Assembly: GCA_948099385.1 (NCBI GenBank)
Contig: CANUEZ040000129.1
Coordinates: 744,001 to 808,000, forward strand
DNA from: Fasciola hepatica
Lineage: Eukaryota > Platyhelminthes > Trematoda > Plagiorchiida > Fasciolidae
Direction: 5' to 3'
DNA length: 64,000 bases
Shown piece by piece: positions 1 to 24,948 of the stretch (position 1 is the first letter of the stretch; each line of letters starts with the position of its first letter). The notes under the pieces were generated by a model, which was not told the DNA's origin, ran no database searches, and saw only the letters and a list, made by a program, of their open reading frames with translations. The translations under genes were made by a program, and so were the position numbers.

Positions 1-402
1 CACGATCAATCAGGGGTGGTCTATGCTATCCCATGCCTAGGATGTGATAAGGAATACATAGGCGAGACAGGTAAACAAATACGTACTCGCCTACACGAAC
101 ACAAACTATCATTGCGACGCGCCGACCCACACTCACAGATTTTCAACCACTGCGCAGAGACAGGTCACGAGGTCAAAATCGATAGCGCACGAGTAGTCGC
201 CCGAGCAAAGAAGAAGGGGGAGCGCCTGGTCCTCGAAGCCCTCCATTCGATCAACTCGTTCAACCGACACGTCGAGGTTGATAAGCATTACGTCACCCTG
301 GCAAAACCGATGGCGAAAAACCGAGAAACGGACAGACGAGCAACACACCAAAAACGCGCGAAACCAGCCGTCCCATTCACACACTCATTCACTCACGTTT
401 GA
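1..402 (+). mobile_element. Penelope-like element, C-terminal GIY-YIG endonuclease (5' part outside window)
   Basis: The frame is open from the window edge to a TGA at 400-402. It encodes a GIY-YIG nuclease domain: VVYAIPCLGCDKEYIGETG near the N-terminal side (the Y-I-G signature is at about residues 19-21 of the visible frame), followed by an arginine (IRTRLHEHK) and a downstream histidine-rich NHCAETGH segment. In Penelope-like elements this nuclease follows the reverse transcriptase and nicks the target for priming. The RT part would lie left of position 1. No internal stop is seen, so this copy is better preserved than most other elements in the window. A host GIY-YIG protein is less likely because a hammerhead-like sequence and an AT repeat follow directly. 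Confidence 0.8.
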
Positions 403-447
403 CTACGAGTCCTAGTTTGGATCGAAACGTCACAATAAACGTTTTAC
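399..447 (+). ncRNA. Hammerhead-ribozyme-like sequence at the PLE 3' end
   Basis: Directly overlapping the stop codon is a CTACGAGTCC box, a short loop, then GGATCGAAACGTC. GAGTCC/GGAT can form stem II and CGAAAC is the conserved second half of a hammerhead core; the first half (CTGANGA) is one base short of consensus. Penelope-like elements are known to carry minimal hammerhead motifs in their terminal repeats. What I see is the motif order; self-cleavage activity is not implied and may be lost. Confidence 0.45.
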
Positions 448-471
448 AACTCAGCGTACGCCTTGACTTCT

Positions 472-475
<4 letters not shown>

Positions 476-526
<51 letters not shown>
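476..526. repeat. (AT)n microsatellite
   Basis: About 25 uninterrupted AT units directly downstream of the Penelope-like 3' end. Confidence 0.97.
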
Positions 527-528
<2 letters not shown>

Positions 529-884
529 AAGTCTCACGTTTTGGGTTGTCCCTGTAAGATTACAGTAGGCCTTTGAGGCTGTTGACGCGTAAGCATGAGA
601 TACAAGGACGGCTTCCGTAGGTCAGTTGTAATGATGTGCCAAGCGGTAATGGAACTATCCGCCGCTACTTATACTCAAAATTTGGGTACTCCATGATTGA
701 TAGTCTTTAAATAATATGGTGTGATACTTTGATAAGTAATGCTTTATAATGAGCCGAGCAACTTCAACAATCGTCACGGTGAATGCAGATGATGGAGTTT
801 GTGTGGGAAAATTGGTCAGCGGTGGCCTTTTTCATATTCGTATGTAACACACCAAGGAAGATGTGAGGGAATGTGTTCACCTAT
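527..884. other. Non-coding stretch with a possible SINE 3' fragment
   Basis: No credible exon. At about 545-595 the text GCCTTTGAGGCTG with surrounding bases resembles the 3' body of the SINE at 3328-3610 (GCCTCTGAGGCTG). The rest I do not recognise. Confidence 0.35.
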
Positions 885-1210
885 CAGCGGTGGACAACCA
901 AGTTGCGTCAGCAGTCAACAATGGTGCGGCACCATCCTAGTGCTTGAGACAACGGAACCTCGGGTGACAAGACAGCCGATCGCTGGAGTGGGTCGATAAA
1001 TGAGAGATGAGTCTTGTCAGCGTTGTTTAATGCTCAAGGCGTGGTCGTCCACACCAGTCGGACCAATGCATTGTGCGCAACGAGTGGTCTAATGTGAGAG
1101 CAACCTCTATATTCTTTGTTTTGTGCTAATAAGCAGACATGATTCTGAGGCCGATCTGAGTTCTCACTAGAGTTAGTGGGAATGAACAAAACAGGTGCTG
1201 TTCGTCAGAT
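885..1210 (+). repeat. Dispersed repeat R1, copy 1
   Basis: About 330 bp that recurs in diverged form at 10085-10425 and 14425-14760. Shared landmarks in the same order: a CTTGAGACAACGGAA-type segment (clear in copies 1 and 2), GTCCACACCAGTCGGACCAA, CCTATATATTCTTTGTTT-like sequence and TTCTCACTAGAGTTAGTGGGA-like sequence. No coding potential or tRNA boxes seen. The family is unnamed here; it may be a SINE or the non-coding end of a larger element. Confidence 0.7.
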
Positions 1211-1357
1211 TTTTCCCCCATACTTTTGGAGATGGTGTTTTCATACATCCACAGCAGTTACGTTTTTCGAATGACACTTATTTCTGTTCGTATCTATTCC
1301 CGAAAATCTACCCCCGCGCACCAACTTAACGACTCTCCGCAATCCAATATGTTCCAG

Positions 1358-1612
1358 GAGCAGGATAACGATGCAGATGATAGCGGAACAGATTCAAATT
1401 GTCACGACCTGAACGTTCCAGTGCCTGCTGAGACGAACGGTACATCATCCGAGCGATTAATTCCCTCCGGGTTTATGAGAACGTCCGTGTCAACAGGCGT
1501 CTCTCCCCGAGTCAGTCGACATCAGTTGCAAGCGGCGATCGCTCAGGCTCAAGGCTTTCTAACAACAGGCAGTTCTGGTGGTGCAGCTCACCAACCCACT
1601 TCATCACAGTCG
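1358..1612 (+). CDS. UBL7: UBL7-like protein, penultimate exon
   Basis: An 85-codon exon, phase 0 at both ends, between acceptor GTTCCAG (1351-1357) and donor GTAATA (1613). It starts with an acidic stretch (EQDNDADDSGTD) and ends with a Ser/Gln-rich tail after SRHQLQAAIAQAQGFL. These correspond to the acidic segment and the ITQSELATALALA-type helix of vertebrate UBL7 (bone marrow stromal cell ubiquitin-like protein), ahead of its C-terminal UBA. The frame is open upstream to 1226, so an earlier acceptor near 1250 is possible. The N-terminal ubiquitin-like domain must be encoded left of the window. The assignment rests mainly on the next exon and on the order of motifs. Confidence 0.65.
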
Positions 1613-2491
1613 GTAATATCGAACGAGGTTGGTGCACTGTGATGGTTTGAATGTCGCGTACCAGCATGTTGCTGCTACGCAATTAAGGGATGTTTATCGT
1701 TTGTTCCTGACTATCTATTGATTTCAACCTGTCCCAGATTGATAAGGTGTGGTTGAAAATTATCACTGTCACTGTTCTTTTCTGACTGAAGAGACGGCGG
1801 TTTCGTACTGGTCTATGTTCAAGAATTTTAAGATCATCTTTTAGCAAAAGCAGTAACCCAATTTATCACGACAAAAAAAGTTTTTAACGACCGGAACGTA
1901 TTCAATTTGTGTTGTTTGGTTATTCAGATAACAGTTGAGGTAATTCAGTCAGTAGTCTCGCACTTCTGTGCCCCGCTTCTGGTTGCTACCTCGCAGTATC
2001 GATGAGGTTAGGTCAGAATGAATTGAGCTTGAAGTTAAAAAGGTGAAAAACAAAAGATCCCGGAAGTAACAACGCTACTGGCCGCCGCGCCTAGCCATAT
2101 CACTAAATATCTACGACCGCCTGGTAGGCGGGTCTCAACTGGAAGTCTCACACGTCCTAATTGGCCAAGTCCACAGGTCAAGGTTTTCATATTTGTCTCC
2201 CGTGCTATGGACGGACCACCTCATCCTACCTTTCAACCACCATCTGCCACGGAGAGCAGCATACGCCGAAGAAGTCTATCGGTTAAGTTAAAAAAGTAAT
2301 GTAAATGCTGTGATCTGTGGGTATATAATGAGTCTGACGAAATGCGTTTGCCTACTGTTTAGATCGCTTCTTGTGCTGTTGTGACCCGGTTCTGCCTGTT
2401 GCATCTTTGTGATGACTCGATTCGCGAGGCAGTGGACTATGGTCATGAAATTTGACAATCCTACCTGTTACGCTGATCTTATATATTCCAG
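1613..2491 (+). other. Intron of the UBL7-like gene
   Basis: GTAATA...ATATTCCAG, 879 bp, phase 0. I see no nested gene or element in it. Confidence 0.6.
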
Positions 2492-2755
2492 ACTAACACA
2501 CGTAACGCTTCCGGCGGCAGTCGGATCACATCCAACGCATTGTCCCAGGCACTGGCCTCAGTCACCTCCGGCTTGCGTCCAGCCAGTCATGAAACACCAA
2601 CAGTCACTGAGACCGCAGCTGATTCCGGCGATCGTTGGGCCTCGCAATTGGCTCAACTTGCTGAAATGGGATTCAGCGATCACGCGGCTGCCAGACGAGT
2701 TCTGGAGGCGACCAATGGTGACTTGTCCCTTGCCATACAGCTACTCTTTGGTTGA
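2492..2755 (+). CDS. UBL7: UBL7-like protein, last exon with UBA domain
   Basis: The exon starts after acceptor TATATTCCAG in phase 0 and ends at TGA 2753-2755 (87 residues). SRITSNALSQALASV matches in position and pattern the ITNDLFSQALQHAL helix of vertebrate UBL7. The last 39 residues form a UBA domain: WASQLAQLAEMGF (MGF loop at about residues 58-60), AARRVLEATNGDLS and a terminal AIQLLFG, stopping right after the third helix as in UBL7. UBA domains bind ubiquitin; UBL7 pairs one with an N-terminal UBL fold, as shuttle factors do. Ubiquilin is the main alternative, but the paired ITxxxLxxAL helices favour UBL7. Splicing 1612 to 2492 keeps the frame. Confidence 0.75.
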   Translation, partial: TNTRNASGGSRITSNALSQALASVTSGLRPASHETPTVTETAADSGDRWASQLAQLAEMGFSDHAAARRVLEATNGDLSLAIQLLFG

Positions 2756-3327
2756 AAATCGTTTCCGTGGCGTTTTTATACCCTTCTGGAATCCTTTGGG
2801 GTTTTCTCATTTTTTGGTTAGAGTATTCATTTTCGGATTCAGAACTGTCTCTATTTAGTTGATACTGAACTTTTATGTTTCACCTTCTCTTAAACTCTCC
2901 CCCTGTCTCGTTCACTCTGGCATGCTTTTGTCGATCAATTATTTCATCGATCACTCTTTGTATCTCTCAGTATAAATGCAAAATCGGTCTCACATAATCT
3001 TTCTGCAGTGTGTGCCCATTTATCCCTTCGTGTTTGTGCATTCCAACGAACCGATTCGGAACGTTTGTCACCGGCCTTCAGATCCCTGGGTCTGTTTTAT
3101 AAATCTCATAGCATTATGTGGTAGTGGTTGGCAATTGTATATAGGTGGATTGATGAAGCTTCTCGGAAAAAACGCTAGTTTCACGGTTATTGCCGTTCAT
3201 CATGCATGCCTATCAGGTACTTGTTTTGCCATTCATCCTCATACTTGTACACTTCGTACGTTTCATTCACAACCAACTAATTTATTGATAGGAATGTAAG
3301 TTTGGTTAATCTTCAGCAGAATTCACT
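2756..3327 (+). other. 3' flank of the UBL7-like gene
   Basis: Pyrimidine-rich, AT-biased sequence after the stop, presumably the 3' UTR and intergenic DNA. The first clear AATAAA I see is inside the SINE tail near 3598. Confidence 0.4.
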
Positions 3328-3610
3328 GATGACCGGTGGTGGTCTAGTGGTTCAGAGCGTTTACTTACCATCTGGGATGTCGAAGGTTCGAATCCCGCCA
3401 CCGTCGGTCACTTAGGTGGTTAACCGTTAGACTCTGTCGTCCAACTCGTCACCAGACCTGACCTATTTGGATTTTATGTGGTTGTCTTCCACTCCACGTT
3501 TCAGTGCCTGGTTTTGTGTTATCTCTAATACCGCAGGGGCCTCTGAGGCTGTAAGGTACGTCCTTTCCACTGCGCCCATGCGTAAGATTTTTATAATAAT
3601 AAATAAGTAC
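3328..3610 (+). repeat. tRNA-derived SINE
   Basis: The head looks like a tRNA: an A-box-like GGTGGTCTAGTGG (3338-3350) and a perfect B-box GGTTCGAATCC (3385-3395), with partly complementary ends (GACCGGTGG / CCACCGTCGGTC). A non-tRNA body follows and ends in an A/T-rich tail (TTTATAATAATAAATAAG). Body fragments recur at 7800-7915 and, weakly, at 545-595. RNA polymerase III transcription from the internal boxes is expected for the family. It is too imperfect and too extended to be a tRNA gene. Confidence 0.75.
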
Positions 3611-4442
3611 ACTGTGATTCGCTGATAGTTCTTTGGGGTAATGATTCTATGTTGACTATGACCTAGGTTCTGTTTGTGGGACCACAACCGTGAATATTGC
3701 CACAGAGATTTATATAAAGTAATTTTTCTCAATGACTCATCATTTTCGGATTTATGCGCACGGGAGCCCGTACAGGAGAAGTGTGCAACGCGGTCTGATG
3801 GTAATAACAATAAATGGCAACGCCTGTAATGAGTCCCCGTGAATAGCATGCGATTTATCATCTTTTTCTCAGTGTCATCTACATGGTAAAACGTCTGACA
3901 TGTGCTTTACACCTAATATCAAAGTACTGCTTCAAGATATTCTTAAGCTGAAACTAGACGATGAGGGTCGCGACTTCACGGGCAGGTGAGTAACGAATGA
4001 CGGTGGCACCTCATGAGAAGTAAGCGCGCGCACACCCAAGGCTTGTGACCCTCTTGCGCTGGAATTAAGCACTTTTGACATCCCACACTAGCACTGGAAG
4101 TTCTTATTCTTTGCGCTGCATTCTGACGAGTTGTTATACACTTACCAGATTTTTGACCACAGATGAACGTGAAATCTAGCTAGGATAGGATGGAGTGAAA
4201 AGGTTAGTAACTGAGCAAATGCGACTAGGGTTTTGTTCATTATTGAATTACTTTTTGTCCCATCGGATTGAACTGAATGCGGGACGACAAGCACCTGTCG
4301 GTAAATCGACTGCCGGGCCGCGCTTTATTTGCCATTCCTCCGTCAAGACGGGATAAATCTCAGCATCACCTCAATCGGAGACCAAGGAAATAAGGTTTAG
4401 ACTGATCGTGACGCGACTGACTTACATATATCAGTATCACCG
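3611..4442. other. Unassigned intergenic sequence
   Basis: Inspected in both strands; no exon, element or RNA recognised. Confidence 0.3.
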
Positions 4443-5400
4443 TCAATCAATTGAGAGAAGGTCGCTTACCAGATTATTCAGAAAAAAACTGGTCAACCTG
4501 TTCCAAAGAAACCAACTACTGAAGTCTGGAAATTTGTCATAGACAAAGGAACTGTACTTTCGAGGGCTCCAAACACGAGGTAAACGGTAGATCGAGCTCT
4601 CGACCGTAACAGGTGGTTTTGGTTTACAAATATTGGAAATGCGTCTCTGGATAAATTTCGGTGTACACTGTATACTGAGACGAATAACAATCGGAATAGA
4701 TTGGCTAAGTGGCTCTGAAACAGAGCAGCAGATTGGGTGGCGATAGACTTGCTGAATTCTGCTATCTACTGACTGACTTGCTAGTCGAAACATTTCAGTG
4801 ATACAGATCACGTTGAAGGAGCCCAGATTCAGAGGCTGACGAGGCTTGAGAAAATGTGAGTTACCAGACAGAGGATTATTCCCGACACTGTTTGACAGTG
4901 AATCGTTGCGAGTATCGACCGTGTTACCAGTGGGAGCATTATGGCTGGATAGATGGGGCAAAGAGGGATGGTTAGGGACAGAAGACAAAGGTTGAATAAC
5001 AGAGAGGGAACTCTGAGCAGTAGCCCACTTATCACTACCCATCCCGCTCGATGCAATGGGCAGCACGGTCCTGATTATCCTACATGACGACCGATGCAGT
5101 ATGGAATTCTTTGTATTCGTGCAGTTCATGGGAGATGTTGGACGGGTACTGCTAGGGTGTCCAGCCACAAAGCAGGAGAACGATTAGGGTCCTCATCCAA
5201 AGCCTTTAGTTCTAACAAGAACCTATCCACAAGGCAGCGGGATGGCTTAGTGGAAGCCCATTTGCTTGGATCAATTATTCTTCCACTGGTTTTTCCGACT
5301 GAGTTGCCAGCTCAAATCAAACCCCAACCTGGAGGACCAGGAGACTGGACTTTGTCTGACCCCTACCCATTGACCTGTCAGGTATGATTGCATCTCCGGC
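4443..5400 (-). mobile_element. LINE 5' part (5'-UTR-like sequence and start of an APE endonuclease)
   Basis: On the minus strand a sequence with GGTCCTCCAGGTTGGGG (a motif I recall from 5' regions of flatworm LINEs) leads into an open frame, 5168 to 4443. In it, PLNLGSFNV fits the opening strand of an AP-like endonuclease (PLNLGAFNVRT type). HPICCSVSEPLSQSIPIVI fits the following ICCxSET segment, with the catalytic-type SET glutamate preserved as SE. The similarity fades after about residue 175 and no RT follows at 4443. This is a truncated, decayed copy; the call is a pattern match from memory. Confidence 0.45.
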
Positions 5401-5500
5401 TTAAGGAAGCCACCCTGCATAGCTCTTTGGGTCATAGAGGCGCGCAAGCCATCACACCACGTCAAGGTGCAGTCCCGTCGTGATGGTAGTGAAACAGTTC
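5381..5500. repeat. Dispersed repeat with a related copy at 17245-17350
   Basis: The block around AAGCCATCACACCACGTCAA resembles AAGCCATCACGCCACATAAA at about 17310, with similar flanks (CAGGTATGATTG / CAGGCATGATTG upstream). It may be part of the neighbouring LINE 5' end. Confidence 0.45.
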
Positions 5501-5639
5501 ATAGGGCGGGAGCAGGGCCGTAGCCCAAATCTCCTCTTTAAGCCTAGCACTACCAATCGTGGCAGTACAACCCGTTCTCCTGGCTTGGACAAGCGCCCCG
5601 AGAGACGCAAGCATACCATCGGAGTATCATACAGGTAGG

Positions 5640-5880
5640 CACCCCTTTAATGAAACAGTTCATGTCTCTGGACCCACTTGATTAACTCTTGAAGGTTTTA
5701 GTAGAGTTCATCTTTTGTTTCGTTGTCCACCGCATTGGCTGGGGTGTAGACCACAGTCACGGTCAGGTTCTGCGGGGAACCCTTAAAGTGTGCCAAAGCA
5801 AGTCTTCTGGAAATTGGCTCTGAAGCCCTGCTACACGCACGTCTACATATAGAAGTGATACCTAGTTCGCCCACCTGTAG
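5640..5880 (-). pseudogene. RTE-type LINE endonuclease fragment
   Basis: Reading leftwards from 5880: VGELGITSICRRACSRASEP, then ISRRLALAHFKGSPQNLTVT and VVYTPANAVDNETKDELY, a stop, and NLQELIKWVQRHELF. This is the C-terminal half of an APE-type LINE endonuclease, equivalent to the ISxRLAxxxFxGSPxNLTVxxVYAP signature. Two in-frame stops show it is dead. It abuts the 5' end of a different LINE at about 5640, so one element probably landed in or next to the other. Confidence 0.6.
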
Positions 5881-5889
5881 ACGATGATC

Positions 5890-7325
5890 AAGTTTTTCAT
5901 GACCTTGTTTTTTTTACCTTCGTCGATAATCTACCTGTCTTTACCTCCTAATTTCGCTTTCTGACCACATTCCGACGAACCCCTTATATTCTTTTCTACG
6001 AGTTACGTTGTAAGCCACACAAATGTTGCATATTCATCCTTTATCGGATGCGCATAGGCGCTCATTGATTTAACTCATGGGACCAGCTGATTACTATGAG
6101 GGACGTTTTCGGGTCACGCTATTTCGCATGACATAGTCGTGCTAGGAGACTCGCCAGCTACACTCCCAACCAATCCTCGACCGAACCAGTTCTTTTACGA
6201 GGTCCATCTGGGAGCATGAGACACCCACCCCCGACCATACTGAGGCGTTTTGGGGACTGATGTTATTTTTTGTATTGCGTATCTAAGATGGCGACAGAAA
6301 ACTCGATTGTTTGTCGAACGATCGCAGGCGCGTCTGTTGGGATACGGAACCGACACGTTTAGTAATTTGTTATAGCAACCAGCTTCACAGCCTACTATCT
6401 CGCACTCACCAGCTCACCCTTGTTTCTGGCTATTAGCCATACTTTTGATTTATTTTAAAATCATGTCAGGCGCTGTTTAACTCCTGAAGTGGCCATTTTG
6501 ATGATGCCCGCTGTGCAGTCTCGGATTTAATTGCTACCCTATCAGCCGATTATCCTTCCTATTCAAGTTGATTGTAAACCGAACGCTTCTTCGTCTTTAA
6601 CTACTAACTAAATCAGTCATCTATGTTTTCTTGAAAAGCGAGTTCCTCACTGTTATTATTTTCTTTATTGCAAGACCATTGAGTTTTGATGATTTCCAGA
6701 GATAATCCACCCATTCATTGTATGTACTCATACCACGGTTGAGAAACATGAATAAGATACTGTTGCATACAACAAATTCTTTTTCACACTGGACGTAGTT
6801 GAAATTATTTGATTCCTCTATTGTTTATCGACCGTTCACCATAGGAGGACAAACCCGTTATTGTTGCTGTGACCAAGTTAGCGAGTTAAACAATTTATCA
6901 ACGGATACGTTGTTAGAAATATCAACTGCACCTTTGAAATTGATACCCAGCGAGCATTGTAATCAACTGTCACTTCCGAATGCGCTTCCTCTGGTTTCGA
7001 GATGGTGCCACCTAATGGGGTTTTCAATAGATTCAGGGAGATTGTCAGTCGTACTTGAGATAATGGGATTCGACGGGCTTGAGCTTTGCGTTCCAGCTCA
7101 GCTGGACACACTCCTCTATTGACATCCATGTCGTGGAGATTCAGCACTCTCGGTGATTGATTAACGTGGAAAATGTATAGTCCCAGATTCTCTTTTTTAT
7201 TTCCAGGTCAATGCGATGTACGTTTTTAAAATGGTTTTTTAGATCCTGATATAAGTAATAGTTTTTTGTTTGGCCGTTGTCTCCGCTGGTATAATTCTTT
7301 GTTACCTTGTTGATTTTTTGTTTGT
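5890..7325. other. Unassigned intergenic sequence
   Basis: No supported gene or element. Short open frames near 6800-7150 overlap on opposite strands and show no family signature. Confidence 0.3.
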
Positions 7326-7341
7326 CCCCCCCCCTCCCCCC
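7326..7341. repeat. Poly-C tract
   Basis: Nine C, one T, then six C. Confidence 0.9.
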
Positions 7342-7799
7342 GAATAGGTATGTTTACTGATTTCTGTTTGCATCCGCGATTATAATGTGTATCGTTTTAG
7401 TGGCCGTACCAGCGAGAATATGCCTAAGCGCAGCTGCAAGAAATTGCATCGTTTCGGATCATCATTTGTCAGCATGACCTGTGAATAAGGTGTCACTAAA
7501 TCCGTTCAATGGGGGTAGGTATCATGAGTCCAATAGGAAAAAGGCGAATGTACTTTGTCCTTCCTGCGTGACTCTTCAGTTGTGTATTACAGAGTGGATT
7601 CGGTTTTTTTCGGATGCCTGAGCGAATTACCGGGTAGCAGTGGTGATGATGGTTGTCAAATGGTGTACGTCTCTGTCGCTTGTGGAACACGAGCTTCGAG
7701 CACCGCTATTCACATTGGTGTTACACAGCAACCTGTCGTCTTCCGGCTCGTTACTTTGCCTAACCTATTGCAATTTTGTGCATATCTGCCTTCAACCTT
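7342..7799. other. Unassigned sequence upstream of the SINE fragment
   Basis: No supported feature; opposite-strand open frames at 7496-7809 look incidental. Confidence 0.3.
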
Positions 7800-7915
7800 A
7801 GGGTTCTGATCTCCAGTATGCCTTCAGAGTGCAATTAACTTTTGAGGTCATGGTATCTGCCCCTTCCACTGCACTCATGTGTACACCAAGTGTAAAAAAA
7901 ATATAACTACAAGCA
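7800..7915 (+). repeat. SINE 3' fragment
   Basis: CCTTCCACTGCACTCATG with an A-rich end matches CTTTCCACTGCGCCCATG and tail of the SINE at 3328-3610. The tRNA-like head is absent, so this is a truncated copy. Confidence 0.55.
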
Positions 7916-8763
7916 GAATCCCCCGTTTGGGTGCACGAACGCTCGAGAGGGCATCCTTTGACATTCAAGAAGCAGCAGACGATTGGACTACTATCTATCC
8001 AGAATGACAATTAATTTATGAATCTCGCTGCCAGCTGATTTGGTATAAAGTTGACACCAAAAACGTTTCAGGAAGAAGCGGGATGTCTATCAGAACGATA
8101 ATTGCCTGGGATCTCCCGAGGCCCACAGTCTAGAGCTGTTGGTGACGAGGCCGATACGGGAAGTGTCCCACTGCCTATAATCCTGAAGTCTAAAGTAATA
8201 ACCGTCCCTTTATCAATGTAGTAGTACAAATAGCAAAGAAAAGGCTATCACTTTTGGTACATGGAGTCGCTGTGGTGAACGCCTTGTTTGGAAATGTTTC
8301 GCCGTGAATTTGCGTATGATTTGTTTCATAGCATAGTGTCTTTGGATATCACTACAAATGGCGCGATTTGGCGGCTGGTTTGCACAATAGAACGAACAAA
8401 GAATCCCTATAGAACCGGGAATTTAGTTAACTCGCTCGATGTTATACCGGATGTTTGTGCTTCCGTTTGTGGACTGTGAAACGTTAAATTTGCACTGTGA
8501 AAATGATAAAACCTTTTCAGGACTCTTGATGCTGTCAGTTGTGCTTTACGTTGCAATGCACTGAGGAACAGAGAAGAGAATGTTTGAAGATCGTAGGTCG
8601 AAGGTTTAGGGTTCTTTTGAACCTCAATCAATCGGCATACTTTTTTTCTCTTCACAGCATTCGAATTAGTTCTGTCTATTCACTGTAGTGCAGCCATCGT
8701 TAGGCAAAGTTGATGCGTTTTTCGTATCTCTGCGTTTCAGCGTTGTTCACCTCAGCAGTTCAG
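7916..8763 (+). promoter_or_regulatory. Upstream region of GFUS with possible 5' UTR
   Basis: No upstream coding exon is seen. A pyrimidine-AG (GCGTTTCAG, about 8733-8741) lies shortly before the chosen ATG, so the first coding exon may begin with a short spliced 5' UTR. No promoter element can be assigned by eye. Confidence 0.3.
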
Positions 8764-23575
<14,812 letters not shown>

Positions 23576-23864
23576 CACTAAACAACCAAGGAAAAATTGT
23601 TTTTTCTCGTCATTCAGTTCTCTTCTACTTTCTTACCGGGCATCGAATATTGTTTCTAATCGACCGCACCATCAGACTTGATATCAATCGGACGACTGAC
23701 CAATTTTTGGATACCGGGCGCGTAAATATTTGGAACTGATATCCACAAATTCACGATGCTTTTCGATTCTACTAGTTAGATCTGTTCACTTGTGTGCCGT
23801 TTTTGTTTTCTGATTCTTTTTCACATGAAGTGCACATCTGCTTTACCAATGCATCGGGGTTTTC

Positions 23865-23870
23865 AATAAA
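23865..23870 (+). terminator. Candidate GFUS polyadenylation signal
   Basis: AATAAA about 290 bp after the GFUS stop codon, followed by TTTGATTGATTG. Confidence 0.5.
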
Positions 23871-24748
23871 TTTGATTGATTGAATATGTTTTCGGTACAA
23901 ACATAATTCTCAATTTCCCCGACAGTTGCCTTTAGATTTTAATTAGGACTTGTCCGTTCTCGCAGTTTCCCTAGCCTTCATCGAAGAATCCGGTTTCGTT
24001 TATCGTCCCGTCAGACTAACAATTCACATTCGAAAAACGCAACTGCAGCTGTTTATTGTGACTCGTGAAGCTTAGAAGAAACGCGGATCTGAGTACCGAA
24101 TTCGATCCGCGTTTAACATTCTTGCTCACACTAAGCCTGTTTTTGAATTCCACAGAAAACACTGATTTCTTGGATGAACCGATGTCAGACAATCCTCCCA
24201 CTGGTTGCGCTGACAGCAAGTTTATACTTGCGTGTACTGTACTAACGTCTGTTAAGTTTGCAAACCACAACTAACTAGGGTCAAAATTTTGTTGAAAACA
24301 CAGAAACAGAACCGACGCAACCGATTTCTTTTTTTTCTCTTGTCTCATCCTCTCAACACAAATATGTGGATTGTAACACAAAAGAGATGTTTGCTCGAAA
24401 GCTAAACAGAATTGGGATGTGCGTGTGCATAGACCACACTCGTGAGGCTTAGTTGAGATGCTTTGAAAAACTCAACCGAAATAGGTAAACAGATCTGTTC
24501 GGGACAGAAATATGTGGGAGGAGAAAAGAGATGAAATACATGTCATTAAATCTCTCTTTCATTAAACAACAACATGAAACGTGCTGCTTCACAAGGGCTG
24601 ATCAAATTCATTAGGCTTTTAAAAAAATACTCTTGATTTCTTATTCTTCAACTATCTCTTTACCGGAGTTACGGGCTACGTATGCTTTAAATTTGTAATG
24701 CAATTCGCAAACTGTGTGCTCCTTGGTTATTCGTCGCACCGTCAAAAC
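23871..24748. other. Intergenic sequence downstream of GFUS
   Basis: AT-rich, no supported feature. The overlapping opposite-strand open frames at 24016-24274 look incidental. Confidence 0.3.
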
Positions 24749-24948
24749 TACAAATGAACGACGTAATCAGTTCGGGTCAATCCGAACAATCATCACAAGG
24801 CAGTGGGTACCGTGGTTTTGGTTGCCACCTCTCAGCAGAAACCTCAATCACTAAAAATGAAAAAGTCTCAAGACAGAACGAAGGGACCACCAAATGGAGT
24901 CCACTTGACAAAGAAAGCGCGTGAATACGACAGCGCCATTGGTACTCA

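Noticed and set aside
2409..2858. 149-codon plus-strand frame over the UBL7 last exon
   Set aside because: It is a different phase over a well-supported UBA exon; splicing and homology fit only the other frame.
3338..3400. A functional tRNA gene
   Set aside because: Although the B-box is perfect, the arms pair poorly and the sequence continues as a dispersed repeat with a second truncated copy.
4493..5056. Two further minus-strand open frames (4690-4493 and 5056-4829) as separate small genes
   Set aside because: They lie inside the LINE endonuclease-like frame in other phases and have no signature of their own.
7798..8010. 70-codon minus-strand frame
   Set aside because: Runs across a SINE fragment; no homology.
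24016..24274. Overlapping 84- and 69-codon frames on opposite strands
   Set aside because: Lack of stops on both strands in phase with each other; no splice sites or family signature.
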